From assembly GCA_024226455.1 (NCBI GenBank), contig JAAELR010000030.1, positions 1 through 47,020 of the forward strand: a DNA stretch of 47,020 nt, given 5' to 3'. The DNA comes from Paracoccaceae bacterium (GTDB lineage Bacteria > Pseudomonadota > Alphaproteobacteria > Rhodobacterales > Rhodobacteraceae). This document shows, in pieces, positions 8,457 through 16,881 of this stretch. The position numbers and the translations under genes were made by a program. Under the pieces are notes generated by a model. The model had not been told where the DNA came from. It made no database searches and worked only from the letters and a program-made list of their open reading frames with translations. Position 1 is the stretch's first letter, and each line of letters opens with the position of its first letter.

Positions 8457-8815
8457 GCCTGCTGCGATCGAACCTGGCGCATGGCCTTGGGGGCCTTGTG
8501 CTGATGGGAAGCTGGGCGGCCTTCGCCAATCGCGCCTTTCCCTGGCCGGCCCCGGCCCTGGCTTTCGCGGTTCAGGGGGCGTTGACGGCGGGGATCACGC
8601 TGCTGCTGAAATGGGCCGTCGAGCTTGTCGTTGCCCGCCAGCCAACGCGCCCCTGGCTGGCCCCGATGGCTGCGGCGGCAATTTCGGCGACGCTGCTGAC
8701 CACGGTGCACATGCTCGCCGGAACGCCCGCCTTGTGGGCCACAATCGCCGTGCCCTTCTTCGTCGCCACCAGCTATGCGGCCTTGTACACATGGAGGCTC
8801 GTCAAAGATGGCTGA
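8453..8815 (+). CDS. Small polytopic membrane protein of the lipid cassette
   Basis: 120 aa with three to four hydrophobic segments (GLVLMGSWAAF; LAFAVQGALTAGITLLLKWA; PMAAAAISATLLTTVHML; ATIAVPFFVATSYAALYTW). I do not recognise a catalytic motif. Its start overlaps the cdsA-like stop (ATGA at 8453-8456), and its end overlaps the next gene by 8 nt, so translation is probably coupled along the cassette. It may be an accessory subunit or a lipid-handling protein for the CDP-alcohol transferase. The function is unknown. Confidence 0.85.
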   Translation: MSLLRSNLAHGLGGLVLMGSWAAFANRAFPWPAPALAFAVQGALTAGITLLLKWAVELVVARQPTRPWLAPMAAAAISATLLTTVHMLAGTPALWATIAVPFFVATSYAALYTWRLVKDG

Positions 8816-9479
8816 TCCGTCCCGCCGGCCCCTGAAAAGCAGAAACACCGCACTAGCCGGGCGCGTGGCGCGCGCGCTGGCGCGAACGTCGGTCACGCCC
8901 AACCAGATCTCTGCGGCCTCGGTGCTGTTTTCGGCGTTGGCGGGCGCTGCGTTCTGGGCCTCTGCGGAAGCCACGGGAGCTGTCCGGATCCTTTGCCTTG
9001 TCGCCGGGGCGCTTGGGATACAGCTGCGCCTTTTGTGCAACCTGTTCGACGGCATGGTAGCAATCGAGGGCGGCAAGCAAAGCCCAACGGGCGCCTTCTG
9101 GAACGAGGCCCCCGATCGTCCGGCAGACATCCTGATCCTCGCAGGCATGGGGCTCGGGGCCGGAGCCATCGCGCTCGGCTGGGCGGCTGCCGCCCTGGCC
9201 GTGCTGACAGCCTATATCCGTGAACTGGGCACATCGGTCGGCTGCGGCCCGGACTTTTCCGGCCCGATGGCCAAACAGCACCGGATGGCGGCGGCGACGA
9301 TTGCCGCTGTGGGAGGCGTGCTGGTCGCCGTGCCCGGGCTGAAACTGGATACGCTCGAGATCGGGCTTTGGGTCATCGTCGCCGGGTCGGCGGCAACGGC
9401 GCTTCGCCGCAGTCTGAGACTGGTGTCCAGCTTACGAAAAGGGCCCGCCCGGTCCGGGACGAGCCACCGATCGCCATAG
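8808..9479 (+). CDS. CDP-alcohol phosphatidyltransferase, atypical catalytic motif
   Basis: 223 aa from ATG 8808, overlapping the previous gene by 8 nt. The family joins CDP-diacylglycerol to an alcohol headgroup. The usual motif DxxDGxxARx8Gx3Dx3D is recognisable with exact spacing, but reads N78-x2-D81-G82-x2-A85-I86-x8-G95-x3-N99-x3-D103. Two of the four metal/catalytic Asp are Asn and the Arg is Ile. I recall similar Asn residues in a YnbA-like branch, so this is probably subfamily-specific rather than decay. Several membrane segments follow (ILILAGMGLGAGAIALGWAA). The headgroup is unknown. Confidence 0.88.
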   Translation: MADPSRRPLKSRNTALAGRVARALARTSVTPNQISAASVLFSALAGAAFWASAEATGAVRILCLVAGALGIQLRLLCNLFDGMVAIEGGKQSPTGAFWNEAPDRPADILILAGMGLGAGAIALGWAAAALAVLTAYIRELGTSVGCGPDFSGPMAKQHRMAAATIAAVGGVLVAVPGLKLDTLEIGLWVIVAGSAATALRRSLRLVSSLRKGPARSGTSHRSP

Positions 9480-9814
9480 CAGTGGCCATCGGCGACACCC
9501 CGCGCGATTGCAGCCCCTTGCAAGGGCCCCGGGAAAGGGCAGGGTACCTGATATTGAACAAGGGCAGAATCTGGCAAGCGATGTCAGTTCGGGCTCTGGC
9601 CGTCATCTGACCGGCTCAGCCGGGGGCCATGCCCGGCGCTGGATGCGAACCTGTCGGTCCCGACCGACCCCTCAGCACCTCGATCCTTGTCTTTGCGGTT
9701 GACAGACCGGGGCGCACAGCCGATTTTCGTGAACAAGTGCGGGTGCGCTGACCTGTTTGCTTTTTGCACAGACGGGCGCGCGCCCCGGGTCGAAACCGGG
9801 CAAAGGAACTGGGC
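9480..9814. other. Intergenic region between the lipid cassette and the small membrane gene
   Basis: 335 nt without a supported gene. It holds a CCCTTGCAAGGG palindrome (9513-9524) shortly after the cassette and a promoter-like pair near 9699-9727. Nothing else recognisable. Confidence 0.5.
9699..9727 (+). promoter_or_regulatory. Candidate sigma70-type promoter
   Basis: TTGACA (9699-9704) is separated by 17 nt from GATTTT (9722-9727), about 90 nt ahead of the small membrane protein gene at 9815. The -35 is perfect and the -10 is weak. Confidence 0.4.
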
Positions 9815-10183
9815 ATGGACTATCTCGACACGCGTATCGGCGAACTGACCAACGAAACCGAAGAGCATCTGCTGCGATCGTCGCAGCCGCATGGTTGGCT
9901 GGGACTGGTCCGCTCCATGCGCCAGGGGCGGCTGGCCTGGGTGTTCTGGGTGATTTGGATCGCACAGGTGGCGCTGTTTGTGCTTGCCATCGTCTGGGGG
10001 GTGAAATTCTTCGCCGCGACAGAGGTTCTGCCGGCCCTGAAACTTGGACTTTCGGCGGCGACGGCGCTGATCATGGCAACACTGATCAAGGTCAGCCTGG
10101 CGCCGCATATCCACGCCGAGCGCATTCTGCGCGAGCTGAAGCGGATCGAGATCCTGGTCCTCGCGCGCGGCAACAGTGAATAG
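9815..10183 (+). CDS. Small two-TM membrane protein (DUF6768-like)
   Basis: 122 aa from ATG 9815, with AGGA 8 nt upstream. The soluble N-terminus (MDYLDTRIGELTNETEEHLL) is followed by two membrane helices (WVFWVIWIAQVALFVLAIVW; LGLSAATALIMATLIKVSL) and a charged C-terminal helix (ILRELKRIEILVLARG). The overall shape resembles the DUF6768 family; this assignment is from memory. In other genomes such proteins often sit next to an ECF sigma factor, but none is here. The function is unknown. Confidence 0.75.
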   Translation: MDYLDTRIGELTNETEEHLLRSSQPHGWLGLVRSMRQGRLAWVFWVIWIAQVALFVLAIVWGVKFFAATEVLPALKLGLSAATALIMATLIKVSLAPHIHAERILRELKRIEILVLARGNSE

Positions 10184-10312
10184 CTTTCCGGCCCCGGCCT
10201 AAAACCCCAAGGGCGAGCGGCCTGCGGCTAAACGGCCAGCCCGGTCGGGTTTGAGTTCGTCGGCGCTCTGGGCAATAGTGACCAGGTAACCACCGGCAGC
10301 GAGGGCCCGATC

Positions 10313-12838
10313 ATGTGGCGAATTCTTTGCGTCTTTCTGACTATGCTGCTGGCGGGGCCGGTGTCGATCGCCCGGGCCGAAATGAAAAGCCCGGTTGCCG
10401 GATGGGATCTTTCCGTTTCGGCCGGGTTTTACGATCCGGGCTCTGCCGCCATTCTCGACCCACCGGCCCAGCATCTGGGCATGGATATCCCCGCACCCGA
10501 GGGCACTGTTGTCGTCGCGCCGTTCTCGGGGCAGGTCATCGTCAACCGAACCACGGGCGACGATCCGTCGGGGTTTTACCTGGTGGTCCGCGATTCCGGG
10601 ACGGGTTTCGAGCATGTCTTCGGCCATATTCGCAGCAGCCTGACACGGGGGCAGGACGTTGTCGCCGGCAACACAGAGCTTGGTTTAGTCGCCGGGGCCG
10701 GCACCGGGTCGCATCTGCACTGGGGCGTCAACATGTTCAGCGTGACCGCTGCCATCGACACCGCCAATGGCTGGGGCGTTGACCGGGCGCCGCTGATCTC
10801 TACCATCGAACAGGCCGCCGAAAACGGCTGGATCGACCCGTTGGCGCATTTCGCGGCGCAGGGCGGCGTCGCTGATCCGGCGCCCGCAACCACGCCGGTT
10901 ACGGGCGAATTGCACCAGTTGGAAACCGGGGTCTATTTCACCGAAGCGGGGCATTGCGATGGTAGCCTGGTTCTGCAGGACAACGGCATCGATCAGCTGC
11001 GCCTGATCATCGGTGACACGATCAGTTTTGGCTATCACCTGACCTGCGCGCCCGACAGCACCACCAGGGTTCCCGGCGGCACGCGGTTTCACGGCACATG
11101 CCAGGAATCCGCCGACGAGTTCGACGCGAAATGGGTGCTCCAGCGCCATTCGGCGCAGGCCTTCACCGAGATCCGGGGCGCCTATGAGGGCACCGGCGGG
11201 CTGAGCTTTGTCAAATGCGCCAATGACAGCGCCATGCGGCAGGAATGGGACGCCTGGTTCCCCGGGGTCGAACCAGACACAGCCGTTGAAACCCCCGAGA
11301 CCACCTCCGCTGGCCTGCCCGATATCCCCGAGGGGTTCGAGATCGGCGTTTCGGCGATTGTCGACCCCGGCATCGGCGAAATGGATTGCACCAGCGCCAA
11401 ATACGACCATGGGGCCGAGGCGTGGTACCACTGCCTGCGCGACAACGGGGCCAGCGAGGACTCGCTGCGATTCGCCCGGCTGGCCTCGCAAGACAATGCG
11501 CTGGGCGTCGAGGCGCTGTTGCAGGGGTTGCGCGAACACGGAACCGTGGATGTTGCCGAGGTGCTGATCCCGTTCCTGGCCAACACCAACTACCAGGTGG
11601 CGTTCGTGACCGGTGACCGAATCATCCCGCCCGGCCAGTTCATCGAACAGGACAATCCGCGCGACGCCGGCAGCCGCCGCGTACTGCGCCGGTATCCGCA
11701 GGCCTTCGCCTCGGGCCGGATCGGCATCGGCGCCCACCGGGATCTGCCCGGCGGCATCCAGCGTTTCGTGATCACCGATGTCCTGACCAATGGTTGCCGG
11801 GCCTGCGAGGTCGCCGGTCTGCATGTGGGGTTCTACGATTTCCGCGATGCAGAGCTGATCGCCACCCAACGTCAGGGCTGGACCTTCGAGAACAGCACCG
11901 ACAGTCCCGACGCCATGGCGCACCTGATCACGGGTGGCAATGTGCTGGAACTGCAGCGCGCCCTGAATTTCGCAGGTTACGACGCCGGCCCGATGGACGG
12001 GGCGCGCGGGCGCAAGACCGCGGCGGCGCTGGGCGAGTTTCAGGCAGAGTACTGCTTTGCCGCCGGGTCCGCCATCAGCCTGCAGCAGGCAACGACGCTG
12101 CTGACGGCAAACTCTGCCGGAGCGGTGCCGGCCTGCAGTCAAGGCCCGGCCCCGGCGCAGTCCGGGGTGTTTCCCTACCCTTCCGGAACCTATGTGGCCG
12201 ATGCCGGGCTTTGCGGCCCCGGCGCCACCGACCGCTATGCCCAGCTTGGAGAGGCGGCCTATACCCTGTCGATCTCGGTCAAGGGCGCGCGGCTGCGCTA
12301 TGGCGACGGGATGGATTGTACCGTGGCAGAGCTAGACGATAGCGGTGAAACCTATCAGGCGCGGCTGGCCTGTACCGGCGAGGGCATGGCGCAGCCCGAT
12401 CAGCACTGGACGCTGGGCAAGCGCTCTGACAGCTCGTTCGAAAAAGACGGCAAGCTCTTTTCGCTGTGCCCCGAGGATGCGGAACCGGCAGCCATCGCGG
12501 AGGGGCTGGGAACCGAGGCCACCGAGGCCGCACTGGCCCTGTCCCGGACCGAGCGCCGCGAAGTGCAGCGCCGTCTGAAGCTTCTGGGCCACGATCCCGG
12601 CGGTACCGATGGTGTGCTTGGCAGGCGCAGCCGCGAGGCGATAGCCGCCTGGCAATCGCACCAGGGGGTTGCGGCGACGGGGCATCTGAACGCCAGCCAA
12701 CTTGCCGCGCTGCGCAGCCAGAGCGAGCAGGCGTACACGCAATGGCAAGCCAGTATCCCCAGATCGCCACCCAGAACCAGAGCGGTCAAGGTCTGCACCA
12801 ATCTGGGGCTGGTCAGGGTCTGCCGAATCAAGCGCTGA
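10313..12838 (+). CDS. Secreted M23 (LytM) metallopeptidase-domain protein with two peptidoglycan-binding domains
   Basis: 841 aa, ATG with GAGGG 7 nt upstream. The signal peptide ends near ARA (residue 22). The N-terminal M23 domain has all Zn/catalytic residues: His54 and Asp58 (HLGMD), His105 (FGHI) and His134/His136 (HLHWG). It is therefore probably an active endopeptidase on peptidoglycan cross-links. Then come Cys-containing beta-rich segments of one type (ETGVYFTEAGHC..., and again SGTYVADAGLC...), a central ~200-residue domain I do not recognise, and two peptidoglycan-binding motifs (LQRALNFAGYDAGPMDG at ~545-590; VQRRLKLLGHDPGGTDG near 750). It is unusually long for an M23 protein. 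Confidence 0.88.
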   Translation: MWRILCVFLTMLLAGPVSIARAEMKSPVAGWDLSVSAGFYDPGSAAILDPPAQHLGMDIPAPEGTVVVAPFSGQVIVNRTTGDDPSGFYLVVRDSGTGFEHVFGHIRSSLTRGQDVVAGNTELGLVAGAGTGSHLHWGVNMFSVTAAIDTANGWGVDRAPLISTIEQAAENGWIDPLAHFAAQGGVADPAPATTPVTGELHQLETGVYFTEAGHCDGSLVLQDNGIDQLRLIIGDTISFGYHLTCAPDSTTRVPGGTRFHGTCQESADEFDAKWVLQRHSAQAFTEIRGAYEGTGGLSFVKCANDSAMRQEWDAWFPGVEPDTAVETPETTSAGLPDIPEGFEIGVSAIVDPGIGEMDCTSAKYDHGAEAWYHCLRDNGASEDSLRFARLASQDNALGVEALLQGLREHGTVDVAEVLIPFLANTNYQVAFVTGDRIIPPGQFIEQDNPRDAGSRRVLRRYPQAFASGRIGIGAHRDLPGGIQRFVITDVLTNGCRACEVAGLHVGFYDFRDAELIATQRQGWTFENSTDSPDAMAHLITGGNVLELQRALNFAGYDAGPMDGARGRKTAAALGEFQAEYCFAAGSAISLQQATTLLTANSAGAVPACSQGPAPAQSGVFPYPSGTYVADAGLCGPGATDRYAQLGEAAYTLSISVKGARLRYGDGMDCTVAELDDSGETYQARLACTGEGMAQPDQHWTLGKRSDSSFEKDGKLFSLCPEDAEPAAIAEGLGTEATEAALALSRTERREVQRRLKLLGHDPGGTDGVLGRRSREAIAAWQSHQGVAATGHLNASQLAALRSQSEQAYTQWQASIPRSPPRTRAVKVCTNLGLVRVCRIKR

Positions 12839-12891
12839 ACTGCGGGCCCGGCGGTCACAGGTTTGCCGCAGGTGGCGAAGAGGGCTGCCTC

Positions 12892-12943
12892 AGACCGTGT
12901 CGCGTTCGACCAAGAGTAAACCCAATTCAACGCGACACGGTCT
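12892..12943. terminator. 15-bp perfect inverted repeat between convergent genes
   Basis: The arms are AGACCGTGTCGCGTT (12892-12906) and its exact complement (12929-12943), separated by 22 nt. The element lies between the M23 gene and the convergent methyltransferase, and the right arm contains part of the methyltransferase stop codon. It probably acts as a bidirectional terminator; the long perfect arms also suit a REP/MITE-type repeat. Confidence 0.6.
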
Positions 12944-13565
12944 AAACCTTGCGGAACAGGGCGATATACCCGGTGTCGTTCTTGTGCTCTCCGGTCGCGT
13001 TTTTGCCGTAGTACCGCATCTCGGGCAACTCCAGACCGGTGATGCGGTCGGCGATCCCATCGAATTTCGCAGCAAATCCCGCCGCCTCGAAATGCGCCCG
13101 GTTGATCGACAGGGCAAAAAGCGCTCCGGGGGCCGCCAGCGGCAAAAGCGCGTCCAGCGCCTCTGGCCCCACATGACCCAGCGTGAAGGTACCCGACGAG
13201 GTGATTCCCGCCCATCTGCCCTCGGGCAGCGACAGCCCGTCCAGCAGGTTCCCCTCGATCAGGTCGCGATAGGCGCCCTTGCGCGCCGCGACGCCCAGCA
13301 TTTCGGCGGACAGATCCACGCCATCGATCGGCCCGATGCCGCGCGCGGCCAGCTGTGCGCCCAAAAGCCCCGTGCCGCAGCCGAAATCCAGCACCGGCCC
13401 GCCGCCGCCAGCATTGGCAAAAGCTCCGGCCATTTTCTGCGGCAGGTCGAAATCCATGTCGACCGCAAAGCCGCTGTCATAGGTCTCGGCCCAGTCGGCA
13501 TAGAGCCGCCTGATGTCATCGTCGCCATCCAGCGCATAGGCGCTGTCGAGATTGGGATCGGGCAT
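12942..13565 (-). CDS. Class I SAM-dependent methyltransferase
   Basis: 207 aa, ATG preceded by AAGGAGGACCCC. It begins with a short acidic leader (DGDDDIRRLYADWAETYDSG) typical of the Methyltransf_11/25 group. SAM motif I is VLDFGCGTGLLGAQLA, followed by IDGVDLSAEML (acidic loop) and GNLLDGLSLPEGRW (motif III area). The C-terminus (MRYYGKN... YIALFRKV) closes the fold, so the protein looks complete. The substrate is unknown. It is transcribed convergently with the M23 gene and divergently from the SDR gene, 136 nt from that gene's start. Confidence 0.85.
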   Translation of the reverse strand: MPDPNLDSAYALDGDDDIRRLYADWAETYDSGFAVDMDFDLPQKMAGAFANAGGGGPVLDFGCGTGLLGAQLAARGIGPIDGVDLSAEMLGVAARKGAYRDLIEGNLLDGLSLPEGRWAGITSSGTFTLGHVGPEALDALLPLAAPGALFALSINRAHFEAAGFAAKFDGIADRITGLELPEMRYYGKNATGEHKNDTGYIALFRKV

Positions 13566-13701
13566 GGGGTCCTCCTTGGTTGCCCGATTCTAGCCTCTGT
13601 CAGGTCCGGCGCCAAGACCGGGACCAACCCCGGCCCAACAGCATCGGACAACCCATGCCATTGTGCTTGCACATGGCCGCGCCTGCACCGACAAGGGCGC
13701 C

Positions 13702-14571
13702 ATGACGGGGACCTTGCTGACATTTGGCCATGGCTATACAGGGCAGGCGCTGTCGCTGCTGCTGCTGGCGCAGGGCTGGTCGATCACCGGCACCACGCGC
13801 AGCGGTGACAGGACCGGCACAGCGGTCGAGGGGGTCGAGACCTTGCTATGGCCGGGTCAGGATGTTGAACCGGCGCTGCGAAAGGCCACACATCTGCTGA
13901 TCTCTGCCGCCCCGGACGTGGCGGGCGATCCGGTTCTGGGCCGCCTGCGCGATCAGCTCGCCGCCTGGGCCAATGGTCTGCAATGGGTGGGATATCTTTC
14001 CACCACTGGGGTTTACGGCGACCATCGGGGCGGCTGGGTCGACGAGACGACCCCGCTGACACCGGCCACGCGGCGCGGCCGTCACCGGGTTATCGCCGAG
14101 GCCGAGTGGCAGCATCTGGCGGCAGATACCGGCCTGCCGCTGCATATCTTCCGGCTTGCCGGCATCTACGGCCCCGGGCGCGGCCCCTTTGCCAAGGTGC
14201 GGCGCGGTACGGCGCGGCGAGTCATCAAGCCGGGGCAGGTGTTCAGCCGCATCCATGTGGACGATGTCGCCCAGGTGCTGGCCGCCTCGATGGCCCGCCC
14301 AAACCCCGGCGCGATCTACAATGTCTGCGACGACGACCCGGCCCCGCCGCAGGATGTGATCGGACACGCGGCGCAACTGCTGGGCCTGCCCCTGCCGCCT
14401 GCCATCGACCATGACACCGCCGCGATGACAGAGATGGCGCGCAGCTTTTATGCCGAATCGAAAAAGGTCCGCAACGACCGGATCAAGGACGAACTGGGGG
14501 TCAGGTTGCTCTATCCCGACTATCGCGTCGGGTTGCGCGCACTTCTGAACGCCGAAAAGGCCGCTGGCTAG
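13702..14571 (+). CDS. NAD(P)-dependent epimerase/dehydratase-like SDR (YeeZ-like)
   Basis: 289 aa from ATG 13702 (MTGTLLTFGHGYTG); codons upstream in the frame lack homology-like sequence. The extended-SDR nucleotide motif GHGYTGQAL is N-terminal. YLSTTGVYGDHRGGWVDE fits the Ser/Thr...Tyr active-site region of YeeZ-type proteins, and RIHVDDVAQVLAASM is the usual late motif. The classic YxxxK Lys is not obvious, so catalysis on sugar nucleotides is uncertain. Cytosolic, no signal peptide. Neighbours give no pathway hint. Confidence 0.82.
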   Translation: MTGTLLTFGHGYTGQALSLLLLAQGWSITGTTRSGDRTGTAVEGVETLLWPGQDVEPALRKATHLLISAAPDVAGDPVLGRLRDQLAAWANGLQWVGYLSTTGVYGDHRGGWVDETTPLTPATRRGRHRVIAEAEWQHLAADTGLPLHIFRLAGIYGPGRGPFAKVRRGTARRVIKPGQVFSRIHVDDVAQVLAASMARPNPGAIYNVCDDDPAPPQDVIGHAAQLLGLPLPPAIDHDTAAMTEMARSFYAESKKVRNDRIKDELGVRLLYPDYRVGLRALLNAEKAAG

Positions 14572-14607
14572 AACCGCGGCCTGATCTGCATTATTGCTGG
14601 GCGTGGC

Positions 14608-14814
14608 CTAGTTGAGGACGCCGGCGCCAAGAACGACGATGGTCAGGAAGGCCAGCATGATGCCAGCCCACTCATCGCTGCCCGACGACCGAACGGTCTC
14701 GGTTTCGATGATTTGGGGAGCGACGTATGTTTCGACGACCGGATCGCTATAGCCGCCAGCCGAGGCCGCGCCCGCCACGAGCACAATCACGCCTGCGAGG
14801 ATAGTATTCTTCAT
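14608..14814 (-). CDS. Small exported/membrane protein, unknown function
   Basis: 68 aa, ATG with AGGAGC upstream. The signal peptide (MKNTILAGVIVLVAGAASA) is followed by a Val/Glu/Thr-rich linker (PVVETYVAPQIIETETV) and a C-terminal membrane helix (IMLAFLTIVVLGAGVL). Small proteins with this signal-linker-helix layout are common in Rhodobacteraceae; I know of no function. It lies downstream of dxs on the same strand with its own 108-nt upstream region. Confidence 0.75.
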   Translation of the reverse strand: MKNTILAGVIVLVAGAASAGGYSDPVVETYVAPQIIETETVRSSGSDEWAGIMLAFLTIVVLGAGVLN

Positions 14815-14922
14815 TGGATTGCTCCTATTTGGTCCTTGCCTAGGCTAGTACGGCACAAACCGATTGACCATGCCTTGCCCAAGTCCTGTTGCAGTAAGTT
14901 TTCCAAGTGTTGGATTCCGGCA

Positions 14923-16851
14923 TCAGGCTCGGCGGCTGGCCATTGACGTCACACCCATCAGGTCCAGCACCTTGGCCTCGATATGCTCGGCATTCATGGC
15001 CGCGACGGCATACATGTCATGCGGGCTGGACTGGTCGATGAATGTGTCCGGCAGCACCATCGAACGATAGCGCAAGCCGCTGTCGAACACGCCCTCTTCG
15101 GACAAAAGCTGCGCCACATGGCTGCCGAAACCGCCGATGGCGCCCTCTTCGATGGTGATCAGTGCGTCGTGATTCTCGACCAGCCCAAGAATCAGGTCGC
15201 GGTCCAGCGGCTTGGCAAAACGTGCATCCGCCACCGTGGGCCGGATACCGCGCGCGGCCAGCGCCTCGGCGGCATCGGTCACTTCCTTCAGCCGTGCCCC
15301 GAACGAGAGGATCGCGACACCCTTGCCCTGCTGCACGATGCGGCCCTTGCCGATCTCCAGCACCTCGCCGCGCTCGGGCAGTTCGACGCCCACCCCCTCG
15401 CCGCGTGGAAAGCGAAAGGCGATGGGGCCGTCGTCATGGGCCGCCGCGGTGGCGACCATGTGCTTCAGCTCTGCCTCGTCGGCGGCGGCCATCACCACCA
15501 TGTGGGGCAGATTGGCCAGAAAGGCGATATCGAACGCGCCCGCATGGGTCGCTCCGTCGGCACCGACCAGCCCGGCCCGGTCGATGGCGAATCGCACCGG
15601 CAGCCGCTGCAGGGCGACATCATGCGCCACCTGATCGTAACCGCGCTGCAGAAAGGTCGAGTAGATCGTGCAGAACGGCTTCATCCCGCCCGCCGCCAGC
15701 CCGGCGGCGAAGGTAACGCCATGCTGTTCGGCGATGCCCACGTCGAAACAGCGGCTGGGATAGCGCTCGGCGAACAGGTTCAACCCGGTCCCGTCCGGCA
15801 TAGCCGCAGTCAACGCGACGATCCTGTCGTCCTCTACCGCCTCTTCCAGCAGCGCCTGGGCGAACACCTTGGTATAGCTCGGCGCGTTCGAGGGCGCCTT
15901 TTTCTGCTCGCCCGTGACCATGTCGAACTTGCCGACCCCATGGCCCTTGTCATGCGCCGTCTCGGCGGGGGCAAAGCCCTTGCCTTTCTGTGTGATCACA
16001 TGGATCAGCGTCGGCCCCGTGGCGCGGTCGTGAACGGTGCGCAACACCGGCAGCAACTGGTCCAGGTCATGCCCGTCGATCGGCCCCACATAGGAAAAGC
16101 CCAGTTCCTCGAACAGGGTGCCGCCCACGGTCATGCCCTTGAGCATCTCCTTGGCCCGCCGCGCGCCCTCCTGAAACGGTTCCGGCAGCAGGCTGACAGC
16201 GCCCTTGGCCGCCGCCCGCAGTTCCTGAAACGGCGCCCCCGCGTAAAGCCGCGACAGATAGGACGACAAGGCCCCCACCGGCGGCGAGATGCTCATCTCG
16301 TTGTCGTTCAGCACCACGAACAGCCGCCTGCCCAGATGACCGGCATTGTTCATCGCCTCGAATGCCTGACCCGCACTCATAGAGCCGTCGCCGATCACCG
16401 CGATGGCGTCGCCCAGCCCATGCTCCGGCGCCCCGCCCAGATCGCGCGCCACGGCAAAACCCAGCGCCGCGCTGATCGAGGTCGACGAATGCGCCGCCCC
16501 GAACGGGTCATAGGGGCTTTCCGAGCGTTTGGTGAAGCCGCTCAACCCGTCCTTCTGGCGCAGGGTGCGGATCCGGTCGCGCCGCCCGGTCAGGATCTTG
16601 TGCGGATAACACTGGTGGCTGACGTCCCAGATCAGCCGGTCGCGCGGCGCGTCGAAAACGCTGTGCAGCGCCACGGTCAGTTCCACCACGCCCAGCCCCG
16701 CACCCAGATGCCCGCCGGTCTCGCTGACCGCACTGATGGTCTCGGCGCGCAGCTCGTCGGCCACGCGCCGCAGTTCGGCATCGCTCATACTTCTAAGATC
16801 GGCCGGGATCTGCACCCGGTCCAGCGTCGGCGTCTGCGGTCGCTCTGTCAC
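14923..16851 (-). CDS. dxs: 1-deoxy-D-xylulose-5-phosphate synthase
   Basis: 642 aa, full length for DXS (~620-650). It condenses pyruvate with glyceraldehyde-3-phosphate using TPP, the first step of the MEP isoprenoid pathway, in the cytosol. The TPP/Mg motif is [15 protein letters not shown]...NDNEMSIS. The N-terminal [16 protein letters not shown] and C-terminal transketolase segments ([31 protein letters not shown]) are canonical. It is the last gene of HDAC-xseB-ispA-dxs, 30 nt after ispA. In phototrophs or carotenoid producers this operon supports quinone and pigment supply; no pigment genes are visible here. Confidence 0.97.
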   Translation of the reverse strand: MTERPQTPTLDRVQIPADLRSMSDAELRRVADELRAETISAVSETGGHLGAGLGVVELTVALHSVFDAPRDRLIWDVSHQCYPHKILTGRRDRIRTLRQKDGLSGFTKRSESPYDPFGAAHSSTSISAALGFAVARDLGGAPEHGLGDAIAVIGDGSMSAGQAFEAMNNAGHLGRRLFVVLNDNEMSISPPVGALSSYLSRLYAGAPFQELRAAAKGAVSLLPEPFQEGARRAKEMLKGMTVGGTLFEELGFSYVGPIDGHDLDQLLPVLRTVHDRATGPTLIHVITQKGKGFAPAETAHDKGHGVGKFDMVTGEQKKAPSNAPSYTKVFAQALLEEAVEDDRIVALTAAMPDGTGLNLFAERYPSRCFDVGIAEQHGVTFAAGLAAGGMKPFCTIYSTFLQRGYDQVAHDVALQRLPVRFAIDRAGLVGADGATHAGAFDIAFLANLPHMVVMAAADEAELKHMVATAAAHDDGPIAFRFPRGEGVGVELPERGEVLEIGKGRIVQQGKGVAILSFGARLKEVTDAAEALAARGIRPTVADARFAKPLDRDLILGLVENHDALITIEEGAIGGFGSHVAQLLSEEGVFDSGLRYRSMVLPDTFIDQSSPHDMYAVAAMNAEHIEAKVLDLMGVTSMASRRA

Positions 16852-16881
16852 TCCGCCCTCCCCCCGGGCCCGCCCGTGAAA

